From contig NZ_BMKK01000003.1 in assembly GCF_014644295.1 (NCBI RefSeq), positions 434,001 to 498,000 on the forward strand: a stretch of DNA of 64,000 nt, given 5' to 3'. This document shows, piece after piece, positions 26,722 to 36,216 of this stretch (position 1 is the stretch's first letter; every line of letters begins with the position of its first letter). Below the pieces are notes generated by a model, which saw nothing but the letters and a program-made list of their open reading frames with translations, was not told the origin of the DNA and made no database searches. Position numbers and translations under genes: made by a program. This DNA is from Emticicia aquatilis (GTDB taxonomy: Bacteria; Bacteroidota; Bacteroidia; Cytophagales; Spirosomataceae).

Positions 26722-28608
26722 ATGAAAAAAGTTCTTTTTTCGGTGCTTAGTTTTGCCTTTCTCAATCTAAATGCCCAAAATACTCCCTTAAATCTTATTC
26801 CGCAGCCCGTTGAGGTATTGCAAAGTGCAGGAAGTTTTGCTCTCACTGCCAAAACAACTATCAGCTACAACAAGGCCGATGTAAGCGGTGTGGCTGAAAT
26901 GTTGGTGCAGAAATTGAGCGTGCCTACGGGCTTAGCTTTAAAAGCCCAAGAAGGAAAAACGGGCTTGATTCAACTCAATTTGAATGATACTCCGAATGCC
27001 CAACTTGGCAAAGAAGGCTATACTTTTGAATCAACTCCGAAGGGCGTCGTTATTTCGGCCAATCAAACTGCGGGTTTGTTTTACGGAATGCAGACTTTGC
27101 TACAACTTTTACCAAAAGAGATTGAAAGTAAGGTAGTTACGAAAGCTACGTGGGCGGTTCCTGCCGCAAAAATCACTGATTATCCACGTTTTGGCTGGAG
27201 AGGAATCATGCTTGATGTAAGCCGTAATTTCTTCACAAAAGCCGAAGTGAAAAAATACATTGATGATATTGCTCGCTTAAAATATAATACTTTTCACTGG
27301 CACTTAACCGATGATGAAGGTTGGAGAATCGAGATAAAATCTTTGCCGAAATTAACCGAAGTAGGAGCGTGGCGTGTGCCTCGTGCTGGTCATTTTGGCG
27401 ACCGTGAGCCAGCGAAAGTAGGCGAAAAAGCTACGGTTGGAGGTTTTTATACCCAAGAGGACATTAAGGAAGTAGTAAAGTATGCCCAAGAACGCAACGT
27501 AACGATTGTACCCGAAATTGATGTGCCAGGCCACAGCATGGCGGCAATAGCAGCGTACCCAGAATTAAGTACAACTAAGAACCCAAATACATTCGTAAAT
27601 CCAGGGGCAAATATCGCAGATTGGTACGGAAACGGAACTTTCAAGATGCGTTATGAGAATGCCTTGAATCCTTCGGACGAAAAAGTGTATGAGTTTTTGG
27701 ATAAAGTAATGACCGAAGTGGCAGCACTTTTCCCGAATCAATACATCCACGTCGGTGGTGACGAATGTTACAAAGGTTTTTGGGCAGCCGATGCTGGTTG
27801 TCAGACTTTGATGAAAAAATTGGGTATTCGCCACGTTGAAGATTTGCAAGGATATTTTATGAATCGTTTGGAGAAAATTTTGGCAGCAAAAGGGAAAAAA
27901 CTCATCGGTTGGGACGAGATTTTAGAAGGTGGAATTTCGCCAAATGCAACCGTAATGAGTTGGAGAGGAGTGAAGGGCGGAATCGAAGCGGCACATCTCG
28001 GACACGAGGTTGTAATGACACCAACGACTTATGCTTACATTGATTATAACCAAGGCGAAAACACCATTGACCCTCCGATTTATGCAGGTTTACGTGTGAG
28101 TAAATCGTACAGCTTTGAGCCAGTGCCTGACGGAGTTGATGCAAAATATATTTTGGGTGGACAAGGGAATCTCTGGAGTGAACAAACACCAACTTTACGC
28201 CACGCCGAATACATGACTTACCCACGTGCGTGGGCGTTATCGGAAGTGTATTGGTCGCAAAAATCGGCTAAAAATTGGGATAATTTCAGCAAACGCATGG
28301 AAGCTCATTTCGACCGTGCCGAGGTTGCCGAATTAGGTTTCTCGAAAGCCGTTTACGATGCGATTATCACACCAAGCATGAAAAATGGTAAATTAATGCT
28401 CGAATTGGGTAGCGAAATTTCGGATTTAGATATTTTCTATTCGATTGACGATTCGATGCCCGATAAATATTCTTCAAAATATTCAACTCCAATCGAACTG
28501 CCCGATGGCCCAATTACGCTTCGTGTGATTACTTACCGTGCAGGAAAACCAATCGGTCATTTGATTACTTTGAAACGTGCTGAGTTGGAGCGTAGAGCTG
28601 GGAAGTAA
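26722..28608 (+). CDS. Secreted beta-N-acetylhexosaminidase (GH20)
   Basis: 628 residues, signal peptide ending NAQ. N-terminal GH20b domain (LNLIPQPVEVLQSAGSF), then the catalytic barrel starting FGWRGIMLDVSRNFFT with FHWHLTDDEGWRIE, PEIDVPGHS, and the catalytic pair in YIHVGGDECYKGFW (D-E near 346-347), plus VMSWRGVKGG and GGQGNLWSEQ. A C-terminal CHB/FN3-type domain spans about 545-620 (DIFYSIDDSMPDKYS). It removes terminal GlcNAc/GalNAc from oligosaccharides. Single gene, not evidently part of an operon. Confidence 0.94.
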   Translation: MKKVLFSVLSFAFLNLNAQNTPLNLIPQPVEVLQSAGSFALTAKTTISYNKADVSGVAEMLVQKLSVPTGLALKAQEGKTGLIQLNLNDTPNAQLGKEGYTFESTPKGVVISANQTAGLFYGMQTLLQLLPKEIESKVVTKATWAVPAAKITDYPRFGWRGIMLDVSRNFFTKAEVKKYIDDIARLKYNTFHWHLTDDEGWRIEIKSLPKLTEVGAWRVPRAGHFGDREPAKVGEKATVGGFYTQEDIKEVVKYAQERNVTIVPEIDVPGHSMAAIAAYPELSTTKNPNTFVNPGANIADWYGNGTFKMRYENALNPSDEKVYEFLDKVMTEVAALFPNQYIHVGGDECYKGFWAADAGCQTLMKKLGIRHVEDLQGYFMNRLEKILAAKGKKLIGWDEILEGGISPNATVMSWRGVKGGIEAAHLGHEVVMTPTTYAYIDYNQGENTIDPPIYAGLRVSKSYSFEPVPDGVDAKYILGGQGNLWSEQTPTLRHAEYMTYPRAWALSEVYWSQKSAKNWDNFSKRMEAHFDRAEVAELGFSKAVYDAIITPSMKNGKLMLELGSEISDLDIFYSIDDSMPDKYSSKYSTPIELPDGPITLRVITYRAGKPIGHLITLKRAELERRAGK

Positions 28609-28616
28609 ATTATCTT

Positions 28617-28698
28617 ATTACCACGGAGGCACGGATTACACAGATTAACACAGAGAACATGCTCCATGCTAATCTGTGTAATCCGTGCCTTTGTGGTT
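28617..28698. repeat. Long imperfect palindrome, copy 2
   Basis: Left arm 28617-28653 and right arm 28669-28698, closely similar to the element at 17752 (core ACCACGGAGGCACGGATTAC). It lies between convergent stops and reaches into the 3' end of the hutG-like gene. Confidence 0.8.
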
Positions 28699-29646
28699 GA
28701 AGGCCTTCATAAAATCGCTTACCAAATAACTAATTAATTTTCCTGTTAAAGTAGAAGCCTGACCAGTAGCTAATTGCGTTGCACCTTCACAAATATGTAA
28801 ATAAGCAATATCAGTTAAAGTAGCGGTTTGATAAATATATTGTCGGGTTTGTGTGGGTGAGATTCCGCAGGGAGTCATGGCACTTGAAAGTACATTTTCT
28901 ACACAATCAAGGTCGAGTTCTATGCCCGTTGGGGTGTTTTTTGTAAAATCAACTGCTTGCAGAATTGCTTCTTTGAAAGTCATTTTTTCTCTCAAAAAAA
29001 TATCCTCCCAAAACGAAAACTGAATTGCAGGATTCTGCGAAATTTCATTAATAATTGCTTGTGAATTATAATTTTCGTGCAACCCGATAATGGCATATTT
29101 TTGCAAAAATTCCTCTACAAAAGCATACCGAAAACCATTGCCACTATGTCGGCCTTCTTGTATCCTAAAATCAGAATGAGCGTCTAAATTGATGGCGTTG
29201 ATGGCTCGTTTTTTTGCCATACTCACACCCTTAATTATCGGATAAGCATTGTTGTGTCCACCGCCAATTATGATTAGTGTTTTACCCAAATTTACTATCT
29301 CAGAAATTGCCTTAACTACTTCATTATCAATTATTTCAACGCTTTTTGAATTGACTTTTAAATCATCAAAAGAAAGACAGCCATAAATGCCGATTTCAGT
29401 ACCCGAAAGCATTTTTGTACTTTGAATATTCAGAAAGGCATTCAAGAAACTTTCCCAAGCTGTATGCGTGCCACCAATTCCTCGATTTACTTGTACGCCA
29501 ATATCTTCGGCAATGCCGAGAAGCACAAACTTTACTTCGTCGGCTTGCCAATTGAGGTTGATTTTTTCGCCCAATTTTGTTTCACCCATTCGGGTTTTAA
29601 TGATTGAGTTTAAATCGTTTTGTTGATATGTTTTTAGGTTTGGCAT
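28669..29646 (-). CDS. hutG: Formimidoylglutamase (HutG type, arginase family)
   Basis: 325 residues of the arginase/agmatinase fold. The metal ligands occur as GGGHNNAYP (H131), INLDAHSDFR (D155, H157, D159) and GIELDLDCVE (two Asp). HutG hydrolyses N-formimidoyl-L-glutamate to glutamate and formamide, the last step of histidine use. It is the last gene of the hut operon, six bases after hutI, which fixes the assignment over other ureohydrolases. The final residues NHKGTDYTD and the stop are written by the palindromic element 28617-28698, so the C-terminus was altered by repeat insertion. Confidence 0.88.
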   Translation of the reverse strand: MPNLKTYQQNDLNSIIKTRMGETKLGEKINLNWQADEVKFVLLGIAEDIGVQVNRGIGGTHTAWESFLNAFLNIQSTKMLSGTEIGIYGCLSFDDLKVNSKSVEIIDNEVVKAISEIVNLGKTLIIIGGGHNNAYPIIKGVSMAKKRAINAINLDAHSDFRIQEGRHSGNGFRYAFVEEFLQKYAIIGLHENYNSQAIINEISQNPAIQFSFWEDIFLREKMTFKEAILQAVDFTKNTPTGIELDLDCVENVLSSAMTPCGISPTQTRQYIYQTATLTDIAYLHICEGATQLATGQASTLTGKLISYLVSDFMKAFNHKGTDYTD

Positions 29647-29652
29647 AATTTG

Positions 29653-30879
29653 CTAAAACTTTCCCCGAATCATCACTTTATCAATCAAATTTTCTCCAAA
29701 TGAATAAGGAAAATAAGCTAATGATGGTATGGGTTTGGTGAAAATCAAGTTGGCCAATTTTCCTATTGTGATACTCCCGACTTGCTCGGAAACTTCCATA
29801 GCATAAGCCCCATTCAGTGTTGCGGAATTGATGGCTTCTTCGGGTAACATTTTCATCTGAATACAACTCAAAGCAATCAATAATGGCATATTTCCGCTGG
29901 GCGATGAGCCTGGATTAAAATCGCTTGCCAGTGCCAATGCAACATTGGCATCAAGCATTTGTCGAGCGGGTGGATATTGCATTCGCAAGAAAAAAGCCGC
30001 TGAGGGTAAGAGTGTGCCTATGGTGTTTGAATTGCTCAGACAAGCAATTTCTTCATCGCCCATTGTTTCCAAATGGTCAACCGAAATGGCTTGGTGTTTT
30101 ACGCCAACTTGCACGCCACCCGAACGATTTAACTGATTTGCGTGAATTTTGGATTTTAGTCCGTATTTATAGCCTGCCTCTAAAATCTGTTCCGTTTCTG
30201 CCACCGAAAAGAAGCCCGCTTCGCAAAAAACATCAATATAATCGGCCAGTTTTTCGGTGGCTACGGCTGGCAACATTTCATCAATTATTTGTCGAATATA
30301 GCCCTGATGATTATGCTTGAAAGCCTCTGGATAAGTATGAGCCGCCAAAAAAGTTGATTTTATGAGCAAATTTGAAGTTTTTTTGAGCCGTTCTATCACT
30401 CGGAGCATTTTTAATTCACCTTCAATGCTTAGACCGTAACCACTTTTAATTTCGATTGCTCCCGTACCTGTTTGTTTTACAGCTTCCAAACGCTGCCATG
30501 CTTGCTCAAAAAGTTCATCTTCCGAAGTTTCGGCAATTCGCTTGGCTGAATTCAAAATTCCTCCACCTTTTTGTGCAATTTCGGCATAACTCAGTCCTTT
30601 TATTTTATCAATAAATTCATTTTCTCGGCTTCCTGCATACACAATATGTGTGTGCGAATCGCACCAAGTAGGCATCACGAATGCTCCTTTTGCATCATAA
30701 ATTTCATCGGTTTCATTGCTCAAATCTAAGGCTTGCATCAAACCATAATCTAAAATCTTTTCGCCCTTAATTCTTAAAAAAGCGTTTTCGAGCAGTGGCA
30801 AATCTGCCATTGCTACACCTCTTAGCAATTGAGGGTTTTCTCTAACTCCGATGAGTTGTTTGATGTTGATAATGATCAT
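29653..30879 (-). CDS. hutI: Imidazolonepropionase
   Basis: 408 residues, cytoplasmic amidohydrolase. Opens the ring of 4-imidazolone-5-propanoate to N-formimidoylglutamate. Metal-binding DSHTHIVYAGSR, the substrate region KGLSYAEIAQKGGGILN, the sheet motif HANQLNRSGG and SVDHLETMG, and the distal Asp in ASDFNPGSSPSGN are all present. Start 30879 (MIIINIKQLIG) fits the family; a longer in-frame opening from 30969 would translate the repeat 30886-30993 and is rejected. Confidence 0.94.
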   Translation of the reverse strand: MIIINIKQLIGVRENPQLLRGVAMADLPLLENAFLRIKGEKILDYGLMQALDLSNETDEIYDAKGAFVMPTWCDSHTHIVYAGSRENEFIDKIKGLSYAEIAQKGGGILNSAKRIAETSEDELFEQAWQRLEAVKQTGTGAIEIKSGYGLSIEGELKMLRVIERLKKTSNLLIKSTFLAAHTYPEAFKHNHQGYIRQIIDEMLPAVATEKLADYIDVFCEAGFFSVAETEQILEAGYKYGLKSKIHANQLNRSGGVQVGVKHQAISVDHLETMGDEEIACLSNSNTIGTLLPSAAFFLRMQYPPARQMLDANVALALASDFNPGSSPSGNMPLLIALSCIQMKMLPEEAINSATLNGAYAMEVSEQVGSITIGKLANLIFTKPIPSLAYFPYSFGENLIDKVMIRGKF

Positions 30880-30885
30880 ATTATT

Positions 30886-30993
30886 GAGTTCTGAGTTTAG
30901 AGTTCTGAATTCTGAGTTAAAAAGTTGTTGATACAAATTATTTTCTGAACATTTAGAATCGCACAACAACTCAAATCTCAGAATTCAGAACTC
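30886..30993. repeat. Inverted GAGTTCTGAGTT repeat between hutI and hutU
   Basis: Left arm 30886-30918 and right arm 30968-30993 made of GAGTTCTGA(A/G)TT units, about 50 bases apart. The right arm writes the last residues of hutU (VLNSEI). Same unit type as at 18885-18922. Confidence 0.75.
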
Positions 30994-32650
30994 TTTTAAT
31001 ACGATGTTGACGAGCCACATCTTTGGCAATATCATAGCCTGCATCGGCATGGCGAATCACGCCCATTGCGGGGTCGTTGTGCAAAACTCTTTTTAGTCGT
31101 TTGGCGGCATCTTCCGTGCCATCGGCCACGATTACCATTCCAGCATGAATTGAATAACCCATGCCCACGCCGCCACCATGATGCAACGAAACCCAACTTG
31201 CCCCGCCCGCAGTATTTATCAAGGCGTTCAAAACAGGCCAGTCGGCAACGGCATCAGAGCCATCAAGCATGGCTTCTGTTTCTCGGTTTGGCGAAGCTAC
31301 CGAGCCAGTGTCGAGATGGTCACGACCGATGACGATTGGGGCTTTGACTTTACCAGTTCGTACTAATTCATTAAATGCTAAACCTGCTTTTTCTCTTTCG
31401 CCTTGTCCCAGCCAACAAATGCGGGCAGGTAGCCCTTGAAAAGCGATGCGTTCTTGGGCCATTGTCATCCAGCGTTTCAAAGATTCGTTTTCGGGGAAAA
31501 GAGAAAGAATCAATTCATCGGTTACTTTTATATCTTCGGGGTCGCCCGAAAGTGCTGCCCAACGAAAAGGTCCTTTTCCTTCGCAGAATAGTGGACGAAT
31601 ATAAGCAGGCACAAATCCAGGGAAATCGAAAGCATTTTTTAGTCCTTGTTCGTAAGCTCTTCCACGTAAATTATTGCCATAATCGAAGGTAATAGCTCCT
31701 TTTTGCTGCAATTCGAGCATTAATTCTACGTGTAATCGCATCGAACGATTCGCCATTTCGAGGTATTGTTCGGGATTTGTTTCACGCAAAATGTTGGCTT
31801 GTTCTTGCGAAATCTCATGCGGAAAATACCCAATAATTGGGTCGTGGGCAGAAGTTTGGTCGGTCAGAATATCGGGCGTGATATTTCGCTCAATACATCT
31901 TTGGAGCAAATGAATGATATTGCATTTTACGCCGATAGACAAGGCTTCACCGTTGATTTTTGCTTCAATGGCACGGTCAATGGCTTCATCAATATCATTA
32001 AAATAAATATCCAGATAGCGAGTTTCGATTCGTTTTTGAATTCTCCATTCTTCCACTTCGGCTACCAAACACACACCATCGTTCATCGTTACAGCCAATG
32101 GTTGAGCTCCGCCCATCCCACCCAAACCTGCGGTTATTGAAAGCGTATTTTTTAGGGTATTATTGAAATGTTTGCGAGCAATCGCCGAAAAAGTTTCGTA
32201 AGTGCCTTGTACGATACCTTGTGAACCAATGTAAATCCATGAGCCAGCAGTCATTTGTCCGTACATCATTAAGCCTTTTTGTTCGAGTTCGCTGAAATGC
32301 TCCCACGTTGCCCACTTCGGAACGAGTTGAGAATTGGAAATCAATACCCTCGGAGCATCTTTATGAGTCGGTAAAATCCCGACAGGTTTTCCTGACTGAA
32401 TGAGTAAAGTTTCATCTTCTTCTAAATTCTGTAAAGCCTTGATAATCAAATCTAAAGATTCGATATTTCGGGCAGCTTTTCCACGTCCGCCATAGACAAT
32501 TAAGTCTTCGGGACGTTCGGCCACTTCGGGGTCGAGATTATTCAGAAGCATCCTGAGTGCTGCTTCTTGCACCCAACCTTTGCAAGAAAGTTTGTTGCCT
32601 GTTGGGGTTTTATATTTTGCGAAATCGTAAGTGCTTTCTATGGTTTTCAT
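30971..32650 (-). CDS. hutU: Urocanate hydratase
   Basis: 559 residues, the normal length. Converts urocanate to imidazolonepropionate using tightly bound NAD+. Family motifs present: [25 protein letters not shown] (NAD site), [31 protein letters not shown], and near the C-terminus [20 protein letters not shown] and [17 protein letters not shown]. It follows hutH after 240 bases of palindromic repeats and precedes hutI. The last six residues derive from a repeat element. Confidence 0.96.
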   Translation of the reverse strand: MKTIESTYDFAKYKTPTGNKLSCKGWVQEAALRMLLNNLDPEVAERPEDLIVYGGRGKAARNIESLDLIIKALQNLEEDETLLIQSGKPVGILPTHKDAPRVLISNSQLVPKWATWEHFSELEQKGLMMYGQMTAGSWIYIGSQGIVQGTYETFSAIARKHFNNTLKNTLSITAGLGGMGGAQPLAVTMNDGVCLVAEVEEWRIQKRIETRYLDIYFNDIDEAIDRAIEAKINGEALSIGVKCNIIHLLQRCIERNITPDILTDQTSAHDPIIGYFPHEISQEQANILRETNPEQYLEMANRSMRLHVELMLELQQKGAITFDYGNNLRGRAYEQGLKNAFDFPGFVPAYIRPLFCEGKGPFRWAALSGDPEDIKVTDELILSLFPENESLKRWMTMAQERIAFQGLPARICWLGQGEREKAGLAFNELVRTGKVKAPIVIGRDHLDTGSVASPNRETEAMLDGSDAVADWPVLNALINTAGGASWVSLHHGGGVGMGYSIHAGMVIVADGTEDAAKRLKRVLHNDPAMGVIRHADAGYDIAKDVARQHRIKRVLNSEI

Positions 32651-32681
32651 AATTATTATTTTTATTCACGTTTTATAATTT

Positions 32682-32859
32682 CCTCCCCTTTTTTCAAGGG
32701 GAGGTGTCCTGACGATAGTCGGACGGAGGGGTTTTTCGGCGTAGAACAGGCTTTTATTTCAATTTTACTACCCTTGTTTAACCGTGCGACGGTCGCCACC
32801 TCCCCTTAAAAAATCAAGAAAAATGATTTTTTAAGGTACTCCTCCTTGAAAAAGGAGGA
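32682..32859. repeat. Hairpin cluster between hutH and hutU
   Basis: Three inverted repeats fill this gap: CTCCCC...GGGGAG around 32682-32704; an AAAAAATCA/TGATTTTTT stem at 32804-32835; and CTCCTT...AAGGAG around 32841-32859. Such G/C-rich hairpins may stabilise or attenuate the hut message; no gene was found in the gap. Confidence 0.65.
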
Positions 32860-32890
32860 GAAATTAACTCAGCAGTTTGTGGAGTAATCA

Positions 32891-34399
32891 CTAAACAGTC
32901 ATCATATTCAAAAACTCTACCGCCAATTTCATATCATTTTGCAGCACTCGGTCGGCTTCGTTGAATGGGACTTTTTTGCGGAAATCCTCATAAACTTGTT
33001 CAATAATGGGTGAGCTTTTGAGCGGTCTTCTGAATGCCAATGCCTGCGTAGCAGTCAGTAATTCTATCGCCAAAATTCGTTCTACATTATTTAGCACTCG
33101 TAAACTCTTGGTGGCGGCGTTTGCCCCCATGCTCACGTGGTCTTCTTGTCCGTTTGATGAAACTATCGAGTCAACACAAGCAGGTGTGCAGAGTTGTTTG
33201 TTTTCGCTCACGATTCCTGCGGCGGTATATTGCGGAATCATCAAGCCCGAATTTAGACCCGAATTTTTAACCAAAAACAAAGGTAAACCACGTTGTCCCG
33301 AAAGCAATTGATAAGTACGTCGCTCAGAAATACTTCCGATTTCGGCTATTGCCATGCTCATCAAATCAAAGGCGATTGCCAATGGTTGACCATGAAAGTT
33401 TCCGCCCGAAAGAATCAAATCTTCATCGGGGAAAATATTAGGGTTATCGGTCACGGCATTGATTTCTTGCAAGAAAGTTTTACTCACAAAATCAATCGAA
33501 TCTTTGCTTGCACCGTGTACTTGCGGAATACAACGAAACGAATAAGGGTCTTGAACTTGCGTTTTTGTTTGGTTGATTATTTGGCTGTTAGTCAGATACT
33601 TACAAATAGTTTCGGCGGTTTCTACTTGTCCCTTGTGCGGACGAATCGAATGAATTTTTGGGTGAAAAGGTTGTAGTGAAGCATCAAACGCATCAATCGA
33701 AATTGCCGAAATTAAATCAGCTATTTTGAGGAGTTTTTGAGCTTTCAACAGACCATGAATCCCATAAGCGGCCATAAATTGAGTACCATTTATCAACGCA
33801 ATTCCTTCTTTACTTTGCAGCTCAATAGGTTGCCAACCAAATTGGTCTAAAACTTCTTTTGTGGCTCTTTTTTTGCCTTTAAAATTTACTTCTCCTAAAC
33901 CAATGAGCGGTAATGCCAAATGTGAAAGCGGAGATAGGTCGCCCGAAGCTCCGAGCGACCCTTGTGCATAAATAACAGGCGTAATATCGTAATTATAAAA
34001 ATCTATTAATCGCTGAACAGTTTGCTCTTGCACACCCGAATGCCCGTAGGCAAGCGACTGGAATTTCAAGAAAAGCATCCATTTGACAATTTCTTTCGGT
34101 ACTTCATCGCCCATGCCGCAAGCGTGAGATTGCAATAAATTATATTGCAGTTGGGCAATTTGAGTTTTATCAATCGCCACATTTTGTAAAAATCCAAAGC
34201 CTGTATTGATACCATAGAAAAGGCAATCACTGTTGATAAGTTTTTGGTCAAGGAAATCTCGACAATGATTGATTCGGTGGCGTGCTGCTTCCGAAAGTTC
34301 GAGGTCGTGCGTATGTGTCGAGATTTGCTGTAAAGTATCAATATCGAGCCAATCTTGGTCAATGAAATATGTGCTTTTGTCGATGGTTGTCGTTAGCAT
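32891..34399 (-). CDS. hutH: Histidine ammonia-lyase
   Basis: 502 residues, usual length. Deaminates L-histidine to urocanate. The MIO-forming triad Ala151-Ser152-Gly153 lies in GSLGASGDLSPLSHL; the active-site tyrosine segment YGINTGFG (62-69), QDPYSFRCIPQVHG and the C-terminal QEDHVSMGANAATK are present. First gene of the minus-strand hut operon, divergent from mqo with 308 bases of non-coding DNA. No HutC-type regulator is nearby; the source of control is not visible. Confidence 0.96.
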   Translation of the reverse strand: MLTTTIDKSTYFIDQDWLDIDTLQQISTHTHDLELSEAARHRINHCRDFLDQKLINSDCLFYGINTGFGFLQNVAIDKTQIAQLQYNLLQSHACGMGDEVPKEIVKWMLFLKFQSLAYGHSGVQEQTVQRLIDFYNYDITPVIYAQGSLGASGDLSPLSHLALPLIGLGEVNFKGKKRATKEVLDQFGWQPIELQSKEGIALINGTQFMAAYGIHGLLKAQKLLKIADLISAISIDAFDASLQPFHPKIHSIRPHKGQVETAETICKYLTNSQIINQTKTQVQDPYSFRCIPQVHGASKDSIDFVSKTFLQEINAVTDNPNIFPDEDLILSGGNFHGQPLAIAFDLMSMAIAEIGSISERRTYQLLSGQRGLPLFLVKNSGLNSGLMIPQYTAAGIVSENKQLCTPACVDSIVSSNGQEDHVSMGANAATKSLRVLNNVERILAIELLTATQALAFRRPLKSSPIIEQVYEDFRKKVPFNEADRVLQNDMKLAVEFLNMMTV

Positions 34400-34707
34400 G
34401 GTTAAGGCTGATTTTTTGACAAAATTCGAGCTTCTATTTAATAATAAAAAATAGTATTTTTGTAGTTAATTAATCAATAAAAGTGATTAATATAAAATAT
34501 ACATGACCACATACTGGTCAAACATGAATAGCCCTGAATGCAATTCAGGGAAAGGGAAGAAAATAGTATTAAGTCACGACTCTGAAGGAGTCGAACTTCT
34601 TTTTTGATTGTGTTAAAACCGAGCAAAACATTTTAATCTCACCCGCTGGCATAGAATTTTAATGAAAGTATTTAGCTTTACACAACCAACAACAGCAAAC
34701 GTAATTA
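34400..34707. other. Gap between hutH and mqo
   Basis: Promoter regions of two divergent genes and a REP-type hairpin cluster (34504-34600). A TATTTTTG at about 34455 on the plus strand resembles a -7 box without a clear -33 partner. No small gene was recognised. Confidence 0.4.
34504..34600. repeat. REP-type hairpins, same family as the RAYT arrays
   Basis: In order: TGACC...GGTCAAACAT, GAATAGCC followed by CCTGAATGCAATTCAGG, and a GACTCTGAAGGAGTC stem followed by GAACTT. The same order and linkers (GAATAGCC, TCAAACAT) occur beside the RAYT gene at 57.6-58.5 kb, but the stem sequences differ while still pairing. Confidence 0.7.
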
Positions 34708-36213
34708 ATGACAAGAATAGCAAAGACTATCAATAAAAAGCCCGATGTGGTGCTTATTGGGGCAGGAATCATGAGTGCTACGCTCGGAATCATGCTCAAA
34801 GAGTTTCAACCTGACCTCACTATTGAGGTCTTTGAGCGACTGGATTTTGTAGCGGGCGAAAGCTCAGATGCGTGGAATAATGCAGGAACGGGGCATTCGG
34901 CACTTTGTGAATTAAATTATACCCCCGAACTCGAAGATGGTTCGATTGATTGCAAAAAAGCCATTACGATTGATGAAGCCTTTGAGACTTCTCGTCAGTT
35001 TTGGGCTTTTTTGGTCGAGAGAAATATCGTTCAATCGCCCGAAAGTTTTATTCGTAGTATTCCTCACATGAGTTTTGTTTGGGGCGAAGAAAATGTCACT
35101 TATCTCCGAAAACGTCATGCGGCACTTACAAAATATCATCCATTTAAAGGTATGCAATATTCGGAAAGTCATGACCAGCTGAAAAAATGGATGCCGATTG
35201 TGATGAAAGAGCGTGACCCCAATCAGCACGTGGCGGCTACAAAAATGGATATCGGAACTGATGTTAATTTCGGAGCTTTAACTCGTGCTTTGCTCGACTA
35301 TTTAGATGGTTTAAATGGCGTGAATATTCATTTGCACCACGAAGTAGAAGATATTGAGCGAGAAGATGATGAGAAAAAATGGACGATTGAGGTAAAGAAC
35401 TTAGATAATGGTGAAGAAACCGAGGTAAAAGCCAAATTTGTGTTTATCGGGGCGGGTGGAGGCTCATTGCATTTGCTCGAAAAGGCTGATATTCCCGAAG
35501 GTAAAGGTTTTGGCGGTTTCCCAGTGAGCGGGCAATGGTTGAAATGTATTAACCCCGAAGTCATCAATGCTCATCATGCAAAAGTGTATGGAAAGGCTTC
35601 GGTTGGAGCTCCACCGATGTCGGTTCCACACCTTGATTCTCGCATGATTGATGGCGAAAAAGCTTTGCTTTTTGGCCCGTATGCAGGTTTTTCTACGAAA
35701 TTCTTAAAAAATGGCTCTTATTTCGATTTGCCGACTTCAATCAAATGGTCGAATCTGATTCCGATGATTTCGGCAGGTTTAGATAATATTCCGCTTACAA
35801 AATACCTGATTCATGAAGTCATGCAATCTGAAGAGGCAAAGTTGGAGGCTCTCAGAAATTTTATGCCAACCGCCAAAATGGAAGATTGGGAATTGGAAAT
35901 TGCTGGGCAACGTGTGCAGGTAATCAAAAAAGATGATGAACATGGTGGTGTTTTGGAGTTCGGAACAGAAGTAGTCAGTGCTGCCGATGGCTCTTTGGCT
36001 GCTTTGTTGGGGGCTTCGCCTGGAGCATCTACATCGGTTTCGATTATGCTCAATGTGATAAAGAAGTGTTTCCCAATACAAATGCAGTCGGACGAATGGC
36101 AACAGAAAGTCAGACAAATGATTCCGTCGTATGGTCGTCCGCTGATTGAAAATCCAGCTTTGTGTGATGAAGTAAGAGCGTGGACAAGTAAGGTTTTAAA
36201 ACTGAACGGATAA
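34708..36213 (+). CDS. mqo: Malate:quinone oxidoreductase
   Basis: 501 residues. Peripheral FAD enzyme that oxidises malate to oxaloacetate and reduces quinone; replaces malate dehydrogenase in the TCA cycle. FAD-binding DVVLIGAGIMSATLG (GxGxxS) starts at residue 14; ESSDAWNNAGTGHSALCELN, FIGAGGGSLHLLEKA, FGPYAGFSTKFLK and the C-terminal LGASPGASTSVSIM are diagnostic. A LysR gene follows after three bases, so both are co-transcribed. The start at 34708 agrees with the family. Confidence 0.96.
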   Translation: MTRIAKTINKKPDVVLIGAGIMSATLGIMLKEFQPDLTIEVFERLDFVAGESSDAWNNAGTGHSALCELNYTPELEDGSIDCKKAITIDEAFETSRQFWAFLVERNIVQSPESFIRSIPHMSFVWGEENVTYLRKRHAALTKYHPFKGMQYSESHDQLKKWMPIVMKERDPNQHVAATKMDIGTDVNFGALTRALLDYLDGLNGVNIHLHHEVEDIEREDDEKKWTIEVKNLDNGEETEVKAKFVFIGAGGGSLHLLEKADIPEGKGFGGFPVSGQWLKCINPEVINAHHAKVYGKASVGAPPMSVPHLDSRMIDGEKALLFGPYAGFSTKFLKNGSYFDLPTSIKWSNLIPMISAGLDNIPLTKYLIHEVMQSEEAKLEALRNFMPTAKMEDWELEIAGQRVQVIKKDDEHGGVLEFGTEVVSAADGSLAALLGASPGASTSVSIMLNVIKKCFPIQMQSDEWQQKVRQMIPSYGRPLIENPALCDEVRAWTSKVLKLNG

Positions 36214-36216
36214 AAA

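Noticed and set aside
30880-30969. Longer N-terminus for hutI
   Set aside because: Would translate the GAGTTCTGAGTT repeat; family starts at MIIINIKQL.
32651-32890. Small gene between hutH and hutU
   Set aside because: The gap is built of hairpins; frames across it show no signal.
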